A DNA stretch of 64,000 nucleotides, taken from positions 1,706,291 to 1,770,290 of the forward strand of contig NZ_LT629735.1 of the NCBI RefSeq assembly GCF_900104925.1, written 5' to 3'. Positions 48,890-56,277 of the stretch are shown here, piece after piece (the stretch's first letter is position 1; each line of letters starts with the position of its first letter). Below the pieces are notes generated by a model. It worked only from the letters and a program-made list of their open reading frames with translations. It was not told the DNA's origin and did not search any database. This DNA is from Opitutus sp. GAS368 (GTDB lineage: Bacteria; Verrucomicrobiota; Verrucomicrobiia; Opitutales; Opitutaceae). A program made the position numbers and the translations under genes.

Positions 48890-49999
48890 ATGGCGCCGCA
48901 AACCTACCAGCCGGGAGGGAAAACCATCGTGGGAGCCGTGATCACGGTGGCGGCGGTCTATGCCTACTTCCTGATTTTCGCGCAGTTTGGTTTCCTGCGG
49001 GCGGTGCAGGCGGGGCTGGGCGAAGGCGTCGGAGTGGTGCGACCGATCATGGCGGTGATGGGCCTGGCCGGGGTGGCGGGCAGCGTGTTGGCCGCGCGGG
49101 TTTTCAAGGAGGCGCGCGGCCGGTCCTTGCTGGCGGCGGGCCTCGGGGTTTGTGCCGGTGGCGCGGCCGGGTCGATGGCGGTGCAAACCATGGCGGGATA
49201 TTATGGCGCGGCCCTGCTGACCGGGCTGGGCACGGGGCTGGTGACCGTCACGCTGGCGGCGATGCTGCGCCCGGCGGTCGGGGATGCGCGCCTAGGGCTA
49301 ACCATCGGGCTGGGCACGGGGCTGGCCTATGCGTTTTGCAACCTGCCTGCGGTTTTTGAGGCCGGTGCGGCGACCCAGGCGCTGCTTGCCCTGCTCGCAG
49401 TGGGCATCGGTTTGACGGGTGGCCGCATGCTCGTGCCCCGAGTTGCGACGGGCGCACCGGTGGCAGGCGATTACTCCAAGGGCGGGATCGCGGCGTGGGT
49501 GGTGGTTTTCATGGCGTTGGTCGCCCTCGATAGCGCCGCGTTTTATGTCATCCAGCACACCCCGGCGTTGAAGGAGGCTTTATGGACCGGCTCCGGCCGG
49601 CTGGTGTTGAATGCCGGCGTGCATCTGGGCGCGGCCGTGCTGGCGGGTTGGGCGCTCGGCCAGGGCTGGCTGGGGCGGACGGTTTTGGCCGGAGCGGCTT
49701 CGCTGCTGATTGCCGGCCTTCTGATCAACGGAGAAACGCCGGTGCCGGCGGCGGCCGGATGGCTTTATGTCGCCGGGGTGTCGGCCTACTCCGTGGCGCT
49801 GGTGTATTATCCGGCGCGCAGCGGCCGGTCCGGGCTAGCCGCTTGGGTTTATGCGGTGGCCGGATGGGGCGGTTCGGCGCTAGGCATCGGCCTGGCGGAC
49901 GGGCGGTCGCAACTGCCCGCCGGGCCGGTCATTGGCGCGGGGACGCTGATCCTGCTTGGCTTGCTGCTCAGGAACCGGTTCGCATGCCGTGTGACGTAG
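48890..49999 (+). CDS. MFS-like membrane protein, unknown substrate
   Basis: A 369-residue protein with about ten to eleven helices, for example VGAVITVAAVYAYFLIFAQFGFL, IMAVMGLAGVAGSVLAARVF and LTGLGTGLVTVTLAAML. LAARVFKEARGRSLL resembles the MFS loop 2-3 motif, but the total length is short for an MFS protein. It is divergent from the his leader. No substrate clue in the context. Confidence 0.7.
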   Translation: MAPQTYQPGGKTIVGAVITVAAVYAYFLIFAQFGFLRAVQAGLGEGVGVVRPIMAVMGLAGVAGSVLAARVFKEARGRSLLAAGLGVCAGGAAGSMAVQTMAGYYGAALLTGLGTGLVTVTLAAMLRPAVGDARLGLTIGLGTGLAYAFCNLPAVFEAGAATQALLALLAVGIGLTGGRMLVPRVATGAPVAGDYSKGGIAAWVVVFMALVALDSAAFYVIQHTPALKEALWTGSGRLVLNAGVHLGAAVLAGWALGQGWLGRTVLAGAASLLIAGLLINGETPVPAAAGWLYVAGVSAYSVALVYYPARSGRSGLAAWVYAVAGWGGSALGIGLADGRSQLPAGPVIGAGTLILLGLLLRNRFACRVT

Positions 50000-50037
50000 T
50001 CGTGTTTTTTGCCGGCGGGTGCAGCAGACCGCCCCGG

Positions 50038-51423
50038 TTATGGCGTCGCACGCTCCGTCTCGGCCTTGATGTGCTCCAAGACGCGGCGGTGGATGGCATG
50101 GACAAGGTAGTCGGACCAGGGCTTCCAGTAGGCCTGCGGCCAGATGCTTTGCTCATACCAGGTCGTGCCTTCCAATCGCGTGCGCCCGCCGGGCAGTGCG
50201 GTGAGCCGGAATTCGCCTCGGCGGGAGCGAAAAAACCCTTCGAGGTGCGCAGGATGGATCTCCGTGTAGGGCGACCACTCACGCATTGGGTGTGGCTGGG
50301 CCTTCACGTCGAACGCCAGCCGGCGGTTCTCGTCCCACACCGTGATCGGTTCGACAAACGGGCCGGTGGAAAACTCACAGTAACGGACAGCGCCGACCCC
50401 GTGGCCGTCCAGCCGGGCCCGCACCGGGTAGGCGATGCCGGCGAGGAAGATTTTCTCACGGGGTGGCGGCAGCTCGCCGAAGGCGACGACGTGCCGCCAC
50501 ACCGCTTCGGGCGGCGCGGCGATCTCGCAGACTGTGGTGGCCGCGAACAGCGGGGTCGCGGCCGGCAGCCGGCTTTCCACGGTCAGCAGGGCCGGCGCCA
50601 GCAGCCATGCTGCGGCGTAGAGGCGCACCTCGTCGAGCTGGTGCGACCAACGTTCCAGCTGCACGATCCAGCCGGCGGTGGCGCCGAGCACGGCCAACAC
50701 CAGCCCGATCGGCGCGGCCATCAGCAAGCAGAACAGGCCTTCTACCGCCAGCGCGACCAGCAAGGCGCTGACGAGAAGGATCGAGACAATGGCCACCAAG
50801 GAACACTCCATCCAGGTCCGCGGCCGGGCGATACTGTGGAAAAGGGCGCCGAAGAACCCCATCATGAACGGCGTGCCGACAAAGAGGCCCCAGCCGTAGT
50901 TTTTCACATAAGTGGCGCTGAAATAGGACAGGCTCAGGCCGAGCAGCACGCTGGCGGCAATGCCGAGCGCGGCGGCGGCAAAGGGGTTTTCCGCCGGGAA
51001 AATCCTCCGCCACCAGCGGGGCGGGGCGGCGTTGATCGCCGGCGGCTCGCGGGTGGGTTGAAGGCAGAGAAAGGCGAAGAACATCAGGTTCACGAATGGC
51101 ACGAAGAACAGGACGAGGAGAGTCTTCGCCCAACCGGCATCGCGCAGCCGGCGCAGGGTCATTGCGAGGCCCCAGAAAATGAACGGCAGGCTCAACAGCA
51201 GCAGAATCAGATCCAACTCCAGGTCGGCAGCCGGCGGCCGCGGAGCGGGGCCGGGGATGCTCGAAAGATAAGTCCAGGGAAACCACGGGCGTCCGAAGCA
51301 GGCCGCGGCGATAAAGCGATCGAGGTTGTATTTGATCGCAAAGAGCATCAGCCCCCACTTGGCATAATCCCCGCGCACCAGCGTGCCGCGCCAGGTCCAG
51401 AGATCGCTTGCTCGCATCGCCAT
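50038..51423 (-). CDS. DUF805-like membrane domain fused to SRPBCC (polyketide-cyclase-like) domain
   Basis: A 461-residue protein. The N-terminal half is membrane-spanning: a DUF805-like start (YAKWGLMLFAIKYNLDRFIA; LAMTLRRLRDAGWAKTLLVLFFVPFVNL) followed by more helices. From ~residue 290 a soluble SRPBCC fold appears: ATTVCEIAAPPEAVWRHVVAF, VRYCEFSTGPFVEPITVWDEN and GEFRLTALPGGRTRLEGTTWY. SRPBCC domains bind hydrophobic ligands. ATG 51417 is an alternative start. Function unknown. Confidence 0.82.
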   Translation of the reverse strand: MAMRASDLWTWRGTLVRGDYAKWGLMLFAIKYNLDRFIAAACFGRPWFPWTYLSSIPGPAPRPPAADLELDLILLLLSLPFIFWGLAMTLRRLRDAGWAKTLLVLFFVPFVNLMFFAFLCLQPTREPPAINAAPPRWWRRIFPAENPFAAAALGIAASVLLGLSLSYFSATYVKNYGWGLFVGTPFMMGFFGALFHSIARPRTWMECSLVAIVSILLVSALLVALAVEGLFCLLMAAPIGLVLAVLGATAGWIVQLERWSHQLDEVRLYAAAWLLAPALLTVESRLPAATPLFAATTVCEIAAPPEAVWRHVVAFGELPPPREKIFLAGIAYPVRARLDGHGVGAVRYCEFSTGPFVEPITVWDENRRLAFDVKAQPHPMREWSPYTEIHPAHLEGFFRSRRGEFRLTALPGGRTRLEGTTWYEQSIWPQAYWKPWSDYLVHAIHRRVLEHIKAETERATP

Positions 51424-51466
51424 GGCGGGACGCTACGCAAGCGCCGGAGGACCGAAAGGAAAATGA

Positions 51467-51502
51467 CAAGGCCGCCCCCCGCTGACGCGGGGGGACGGCC
51501 TT
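51467..51502 (-). terminator. intrinsic terminator after the TonB gene
   Basis: A long GC stem (AAGGCCG-CCCCCC against GGGGGG-A-CGGCCTT, one bulge) downstream of the TonB-like gene at 51518. On the minus strand it is followed by GTCATTTTCC. Confidence 0.65.
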
Positions 51503-51517
51503 GGTTGTTTTCTTTGT

Positions 51518-51916
51518 TTATTCCTTCATCGCGACGACGGCGGCATTGTCGAGGCTGTCGACAATGTTCACCGGCAACACGACTTTCCTGGCCACCGGCA
51601 GACCGTCCACCAGCGCAGGGGAGAATTTCCACTGCGCGACGGCGGCCGTGACGGCGGCGACCAGTTCGGCGTCGGCTTTGGGCGAGGCCGAGCTGATGAG
51701 CATCGGCTTGCCCGTCGCATCCACGACGAACTCGAGCGTTACCTGCTGCCCGGCAAACCGGGATTCCACCTCGGGCGTGACGACCGAGATGGGCACCGGG
51801 ATATCCGTGCGGCCACGGTAGGACTCGACATAGGCCTTCTCGGGCGTTTTCGCCAGCAGGGCGAGGGGCGCCACGAGCAGACCGAGGCTGAGGGCTAGTT
51901 TGGACTTTGTGTTCAT
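51518..51916 (-). CDS. TonB C-terminal domain protein with signal peptide
   Basis: A 132-residue protein: signal peptide (SKLALSLGLLVAPLALLAK) and then a TonB C-terminal domain, PISVVTPEVESRFAGQQVTLEFVVDATGKPMLISSAS...AQWKFSPALVDGLPVARKVVLPVN. There is no Pro-rich spacer and no retained anchor, so it is smaller than a classical energy-transducing TonB. The second ATG (51916) is chosen because GGAG lies eight bases before it; ATG 51922 would leave only two. The Shine-Dalgarno is buried in a hairpin (51925-51942). Confidence 0.85.
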   Translation of the reverse strand: MNTKSKLALSLGLLVAPLALLAKTPEKAYVESYRGRTDIPVPISVVTPEVESRFAGQQVTLEFVVDATGKPMLISSASPKADAELVAAVTAAVAQWKFSPALVDGLPVARKVVLPVNIVDSLDNAAVVAMKE

Positions 51917-51924
51917 TTTCATAT

Positions 51925-51942
51925 CTCCGCGGTAAGGCGGAG
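51925..51942 (-). promoter_or_regulatory. hairpin sequestering the Shine-Dalgarno of the TonB gene
   Basis: On the minus strand CTCCGC-CTTACC-GCGGAG forms a six-bp GC stem whose 3' arm contains the GGAG ribosome-binding site of the TonB-like gene. The plus strand reading ends in TTTTTTT, so a plus-strand terminator is an alternative, but no plus-strand gene ends here. Confidence 0.45.
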
Positions 51943-51950
51943 GTTTTTTT

Positions 51951-52358
51951 CTGTTCAGGACAGGACGCGACCACCGGCCGGAATGACCGCAGATCGGCGT
52001 CCCGTTTCACCATCGCCGGGTTAAAAGGCCCGGCGGCGGCGAAAGTCTGCTTTGGGGCAAGCCGGGCGCGCAAAAGCGGCGCATCCCGGCAACCCGACAG
52101 AGAAATCCTACACACTGTCCCGGTTGAGCTCCCGCGGCCTCGCGCCGGGAATCCAACCGAAAGTCAAAGAACTCGTTGGGGAGGGTCCTTTGAAAGCAAT
52201 AGTCTTACGACTGGACAGAGAGTAGCACGGCTGGTGCCATCGCGCACGTTGCAATCAGGTTACAACAGGGGATGGCAGGGTTATGAATGCTGCTGAAGCG
52301 CAGCATAAGATATGGCGTAAAGCCTTGAACGATCGGGCGGAGTCCGTGTCGTAGGCGG
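51951..52358. other. intergenic region between divergent TonB and TPR genes
   Basis: About 400 bases without a recognisable gene. The half nearest the TPR gene is less G+C rich. A 23-codon frame (52283-52354) ends four bases before the TPR start but shows no family or leader features. No clear promoter pair, tRNA or riboswitch was found. Confidence 0.4.
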
Positions 52359-53222
52359 ATGCGAAATTTTTGGAAAATCACGGGCGTGCTGGCCGGTTTG
52401 ATCGCCGCAACCGCGGGGAGGGCGACCGAGGCGCCGCCGCGGACCGAGACCATGGCGGAGAAAACCCTGAAGGAGATCGTCGCGCGCCAGCGCGACATCC
52501 TGGCCAAGGCCGACAAGGAGGGCGACCAGGTTGATGTCGCCCGGCTGCGCGGCGAGTTGCAGGCCATCATCAACAGTTACGACGTGCTCATCCAGAAAAA
52601 CCCGGAATTCACCCCGGCCTACGTCACCTACGGCATGCTCCTTGGCCAGGTCGGCATGACGCGCGAGGCGGTCGGCATTCTGCTGAAGGCGAACAAGCTC
52701 GAGCCCAACCTCCCGCTCGTGAAAAACGAGATCGGCCGGCACCTCGCCGAGGACGGCAAGCTGGTCGAGGCGCTCCCGTGGATCATGGCGGCGATCGATC
52801 TCGAGCCCAAGGAACCGCTCTACCACTACCACCTCGGCAAGCTGCTCACCGAGGGGCGCGACGAGTTCATCCAGACCGGGCAGTTCACGCGGCCGGCGCT
52901 CGACAAGGCGATGCTGGAGGCCTTCCTCCGCGCCGCGGAGCTGGCACCGGCCAACTTCGGTTACGCCTACCGGAGCGCCGAGGCCTACTATGACCTCGAG
53001 ACCCCGAAGTGGGACGAGGCGCTCGCCTTGTGGCGGAAGCTCGATGCCGGCGTCGAGACGCCGCTCGAACACCAGACGCTCCGGCTGCAACAGGCCAACG
53101 TGCTGCTCAAGCAGGGCAAGCCCGCCGAGGCGCGCGCCTTGGTCGACACCGTGACGGAGATCAAGCTCGCGAAGCAAAAGCAGACTTTGCTCGACCAGCT
53201 CGCCAAAGCGGGCGAGAAATGA
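52359..53222 (+). CDS. exported TPR protein
   Basis: A 287-residue protein with a short signal peptide (FWKITGVLAGLIAATAGRA). From ~residue 65 it contains TPR-like repeats: PEFTPAYVTYGMLLGQVGMTREAVGILLKANKLEPN, PLVKNEIGRHLAEDGKLVEALPWIMAAIDLEPK and a longer third unit with LEAFLRAAELAPANFGYAYRSAEAYYDLE. TPRs mediate protein contacts, so it is probably a periplasmic scaffold. Its stop is six bases before the next start (site-2-protease-like), indicating an operon with that gene and prmB. Confidence 0.88.
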   Translation: MRNFWKITGVLAGLIAATAGRATEAPPRTETMAEKTLKEIVARQRDILAKADKEGDQVDVARLRGELQAIINSYDVLIQKNPEFTPAYVTYGMLLGQVGMTREAVGILLKANKLEPNLPLVKNEIGRHLAEDGKLVEALPWIMAAIDLEPKEPLYHYHLGKLLTEGRDEFIQTGQFTRPALDKAMLEAFLRAAELAPANFGYAYRSAEAYYDLETPKWDEALALWRKLDAGVETPLEHQTLRLQQANVLLKQGKPAEARALVDTVTEIKLAKQKQTLLDQLAKAGEK

Positions 53223-53228
53223 CCGACC

Positions 53229-53894
53229 ATGGATCCCCTCGTCCTGCGTAATGGGCTGATTTACTTCATCATTTTGGCGGCGAGCCTGTGCCTTCGCGCC
53301 TTTGCCCAGGCCTGGACGGCCCACCGCCTGGGGGACCGCACGCCCGCCTTGGAGGGCCGGCTGACGCTCAACCCCATGCCGCATGTGGACCTGCTGGGCA
53401 CCATCGTGCTGCCGTTGATCTGCATCTTCTACCTGCAGCCGGCGCTCGACCGGGCGAGCCTGCGGTTCTTCCTCGGCTGGGCCGCTCCGGTGCCCATCAA
53501 CCCGCACAACTTCCGTAACCCGCGCACAGGCGTGCTGCTGACGCAATTCGCCGGCACCGCCTTCAGCATTCTCCTTTCCCTTGTCGCCGCGGTGATCGCC
53601 GGGATTTGCCTGCGGCTGCACAATCAGGGTCCGGTCGAGATTTTCGGGGTCATCATCATCATCAATTGCTCGCTGATGGTCTTCGACTGCCTGCCGCTGC
53701 CACCACTGCCCGGCGGGGTCCTGCTCCGCCACCTGGGGTTCATGTCGGAGGAGACCTTCGTCCATATCGCCCGCTGGAGCGGCCTGGTGATGCTGATCCT
53801 GATCAACATCCGGCCCGTGGCGAACATGATCAGCCTGCTGGTGGAATTGGCGACGATTCCGTTCTCCATTGTGATGCAGCTGGTGGCCCTATGA
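53229..53894 (+). CDS. site-2-protease-fold membrane protein lacking the catalytic motifs
   Basis: A 221-residue, ~5-helix protein. AWTAHRLGDRTPALEGRLTLNPMPHVDLLGTIVLPL is the diagnostic sequence downstream of the HExxH of M50B metalloproteases. But where HExxHAW is expected (residues ~22-29) it reads LRAFAQAW: both zinc His and the Glu are gone. The second motif, normally NxxPxPPLDG, reads DCLPLPPLPGG, so the third ligand Asp is also replaced. It is therefore probably a non-proteolytic relative. The ATGA overlap couples it to prmB. Confidence 0.75.
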   Translation: MDPLVLRNGLIYFIILAASLCLRAFAQAWTAHRLGDRTPALEGRLTLNPMPHVDLLGTIVLPLICIFYLQPALDRASLRFFLGWAAPVPINPHNFRNPRTGVLLTQFAGTAFSILLSLVAAVIAGICLRLHNQGPVEIFGVIIIINCSLMVFDCLPLPPLPGGVLLRHLGFMSEETFVHIARWSGLVMLILINIRPVANMISLLVELATIPFSIVMQLVAL

Positions 53895-54844
53895 GCCGCG
53901 CGGCCATCGCGACGCCGGGTGACCGGCCTTCGCCAAGGCTTCGGCCCGGCAAGCGGGCCACACTCGGCGATTGGCTGCGCTGGGGGGAGAAACTTTATGC
54001 GAAGCACCGCGTCGCCTTCGGGCAGGTCGCCACGAATGCGCACGACGAGGCGCTCTACCTGCTGCTCCACACCCTCAACCTGCCGCTCGACAGCAAGCCG
54101 GCCGTCTTGCGGCGCAAGCTGACGCCCGAGGAGGAGGTGCGCGTGAAGGAGATCTTCCGGCGCCGCACCGAGGACCACGTGCCCGCGGCCTACCTGACGC
54201 GCGAGGCGTTCCTGGGCGAACACCGGTTCTATGTCGACGAGCGCGTCATCATCCCGCGCTCGTATTTCCTCGAACTGCTGCCGGAGCAGATCCCGCAGTG
54301 GCTCCCGCCGGGCAAGCCGGTGAAGCGCGCCGTGGATGTCTGCACCGGCTCGGGCTGCCTGGCCATCCTGCTCGCGCACCGGTTTGCGGAGGCGAGGGTC
54401 GATGCGATCGAGCTCTCGCCCGACGCGCTGGCCGTGGCGAAGTTCAACGTCGCCAGGCACCACCTCGCACCGCGGGTGAAGCTGTTCCACTCGGACGTGT
54501 TCGACGCCGTGCCGGCCGTGAAATACGACCTGATCCTCAGCAACCCGCCCTATGTGCCGACCCGCGAGCTGCGCGGTCTGTCCGCCGAGTTCAAGCAGGA
54601 GCCGGCCATGGCGCTCGATGGCGGCAAGGACGGACTCGACATCATCCGCAAGCTCCTGCGTCAGGCCCGCGAGCGCCTGCAGCCCCACGGCGTGGTCGTG
54701 CTCGAGGTCGGCGGCCTGCGCGCGGCGATGGACCGGGCCTTTCCCGAACTCGACCTGCACTGGCTGCACACGGAGGACGGCGAGGACTGCGTCTGCCTCA
54801 TGCAGGCGACCAGGCTCGCCCGCTGGGGGCACCGTAATTTGTAA
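53891..54844 (+). CDS. prmB: ribosomal protein L3 N5-glutamine methyltransferase (HemK family)
   Basis: A 317-residue SAM-dependent enzyme methylating a Gln of ribosomal protein L3. The N-terminal helical domain (YLLLHTLNLPLDSKPAVLRRKLTPEE and VPAAYLTREAFLGEHRFYVDERVIIPRSYFLELL) is typical of PrmB rather than PrmC. The methyltransferase part has AVDVCTGSGCLAILLAH (motif I) and LILSNPPYVP (the NPPY substrate motif). The start ATG overlaps the preceding stop. The stop TAA lies within a palindrome (54836-54862). Confidence 0.9.
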   Translation: MSRAAIATPGDRPSPRLRPGKRATLGDWLRWGEKLYAKHRVAFGQVATNAHDEALYLLLHTLNLPLDSKPAVLRRKLTPEEEVRVKEIFRRRTEDHVPAAYLTREAFLGEHRFYVDERVIIPRSYFLELLPEQIPQWLPPGKPVKRAVDVCTGSGCLAILLAHRFAEARVDAIELSPDALAVAKFNVARHHLAPRVKLFHSDVFDAVPAVKYDLILSNPPYVPTRELRGLSAEFKQEPAMALDGGKDGLDIIRKLLRQARERLQPHGVVVLEVGGLRAAMDRAFPELDLHWLHTEDGEDCVCLMQATRLARWGHRNL

Positions 54845-54862
54845 CGTATTATATTACAAATT
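54836..54862. promoter_or_regulatory. perfect 9-bp palindrome between prmB and the PuuD-like gene
   Basis: AATTTGTAA-CGTATTATA-TTACAAATT: perfect nine-base arms around a nine-base AT centre, in a genome otherwise very G+C rich. The left arm overlaps the prmB stop. It could be an operator, and TATTATAT may be a -10 for the gene at 54945. No regulator gene is adjacent. Confidence 0.45.
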
Positions 54863-54944
54863 TCCGGCGTGGGTTTGCGGGCGGTGGCGCGGGTAATCCG
54901 CGTTGCCTCTGGCGGGCGCGCTGCTTGCATGGCGCGCAAAACTT

Positions 54945-56147
54945 ATGGACGCACACTATCTGGAATTCCTGAGCATGCTGGTGCGCTGGCTGCACATCAT
55001 CGCCGGCGTGGCGTGGATCGGATCGTCGTTCTATTTCATCTGGCTCGACAACAGCCTCGATGCGCCGGCGCCGGGTTCCGACGCGGCGAAGAAGGGCGTG
55101 GGCGGCGAGCTCTGGGCCGTGCACGGCGGCGGGTTCTATAACCCGCAGAAATATCTCGTCGCGCCCGCGGCGCTGCCGGAGAAGCTGCACTGGTTCAAGT
55201 GGGAGGCCTACACGACCTGGCTTTCGGGCACGGCGCTGCTGGTGCTGGTCTACTGGCTGAAGGCCGGGACCATGATGATCGACGGCAACATCATGGCGCT
55301 CACGCCGCTCCAGGCCGTGGGCATCGGCGCCGCCAGCATGATCGGTTCGTGGATCGTCTACGACCTGCTGTGCAAGTCCCCGCTCGGCAAGCGCGACGGC
55401 GTGCTCGGCGTGGTGGTTTTCGCCTTCATCGGCGTCCTGGCCTGGGCCCTGTCGCACGCGTTCGGGGGGCGCGCGATGTTCATCCATGTCGGCACCGCCA
55501 TCGGCACGATCATGGCGGCCAATGTTGCGATGGTCATCATCCCCGGCCAGCGGCGGATGGTGGCGGCGATGCGCGCGGGGCAGTCGCCGAATCCCGTGGA
55601 CGGCCAGCGCGCCAAGCAGCGCAGCGTGCACAACAACTACTTCACGCTGCCGGTGCTGTTCATCATGATCAGCAACCATTACAGCTCCACCTATTCGCAC
55701 CCGCAGAACTGGGCGGTGCTGATGCTGATGGCGGCGGCGGGCGTGGTCATCCGGCATTTCTTCAACCGCAAGCACAAGGGCGTCCACGCGTGGCAATATC
55801 CCGCGCTCGGCGCCGTGCTGCTCGGCATGGTCGCGTGGTGGACGGCGCCGCGCATCGTGCCGCTGCCGCCGGTCGAGGGGGAGGTGACGTTCAACCGTGT
55901 GCGCGCCATCGTGGGCCAGCGCTGCATCATGTGCCATTCGCCGCAGCCGACCTATCCGGGCTACACCCAGCCGCAGGCGGGCGTGCTGCTGCACACGCCG
56001 GCGGACCTCGTGCAAAACGCCCCGCGGCTCTACCAGCAGGTCATTGTCACGCGCATCATGCCGCTGGGCAACGTCACGAACATCACGGAGCAGGAGCGCG
56101 CGGTGCTCGCGGCCTGGGTCAAGGCCGGCGCGAAGATGGAGCCCTGA
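54945..56147 (+). CDS. PuuD-like membrane protein with C-terminal cytochrome c domain
   Basis: A 400-residue protein from ATG 54945. An N-terminal eight-helix domain (MLVRWLHIIAGVAWIGSSFYFIWLDNSL; KWEAYTTWLSGTALLVLVYWL; PVLFIMISNHYSSTYSHPQNW) matches the membrane part of PuuD/urate hydroxylase-like proteins. The C-terminus has one heme site (VRAIVGQRCIMCHSPQPTYPGY) and a possible axial Met in TRIMPLGNVTNITEQER. PuuD of some bacteria oxidises urate using cytochrome c. No purine catabolic genes are nearby, so the substrate is uncertain. Confidence 0.85.
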   Translation: MDAHYLEFLSMLVRWLHIIAGVAWIGSSFYFIWLDNSLDAPAPGSDAAKKGVGGELWAVHGGGFYNPQKYLVAPAALPEKLHWFKWEAYTTWLSGTALLVLVYWLKAGTMMIDGNIMALTPLQAVGIGAASMIGSWIVYDLLCKSPLGKRDGVLGVVVFAFIGVLAWALSHAFGGRAMFIHVGTAIGTIMAANVAMVIIPGQRRMVAAMRAGQSPNPVDGQRAKQRSVHNNYFTLPVLFIMISNHYSSTYSHPQNWAVLMLMAAAGVVIRHFFNRKHKGVHAWQYPALGAVLLGMVAWWTAPRIVPLPPVEGEVTFNRVRAIVGQRCIMCHSPQPTYPGYTQPQAGVLLHTPADLVQNAPRLYQQVIVTRIMPLGNVTNITEQERAVLAAWVKAGAKMEP

Positions 56148-56163
56148 GCGCCCCGCATTGAGA

Positions 56164-56241
56164 TGTAGGATCGTCGCTTGCGACGACCTGGGAACGCACC
56201 GCGATTGGGGCGCAAGGTCGGCGCGAGCGCCGACCCTACAA
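56164..56241. repeat. palindromic repeat family B
   Basis: TGTAGGATCGTCGCTTGCGA and GGTCGGCGCGAGCGCCGACC followed by CTACA: two hairpins in opposite orientation with TGTAGG/CCTACA ends, between the PuuD-like and yidC stops. Confidence 0.7.
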
Positions 56242-56277
56242 GAGAAGAAGGGCGGTTGAGGGCAACCGCCATTACCG

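Noticed and set aside
52283-52354. 23-codon frame ending four bases before the TPR gene as a leader peptide
   Set aside because: No run of a single amino-acid codon, no terminator stem and no family; chance is the simpler explanation.
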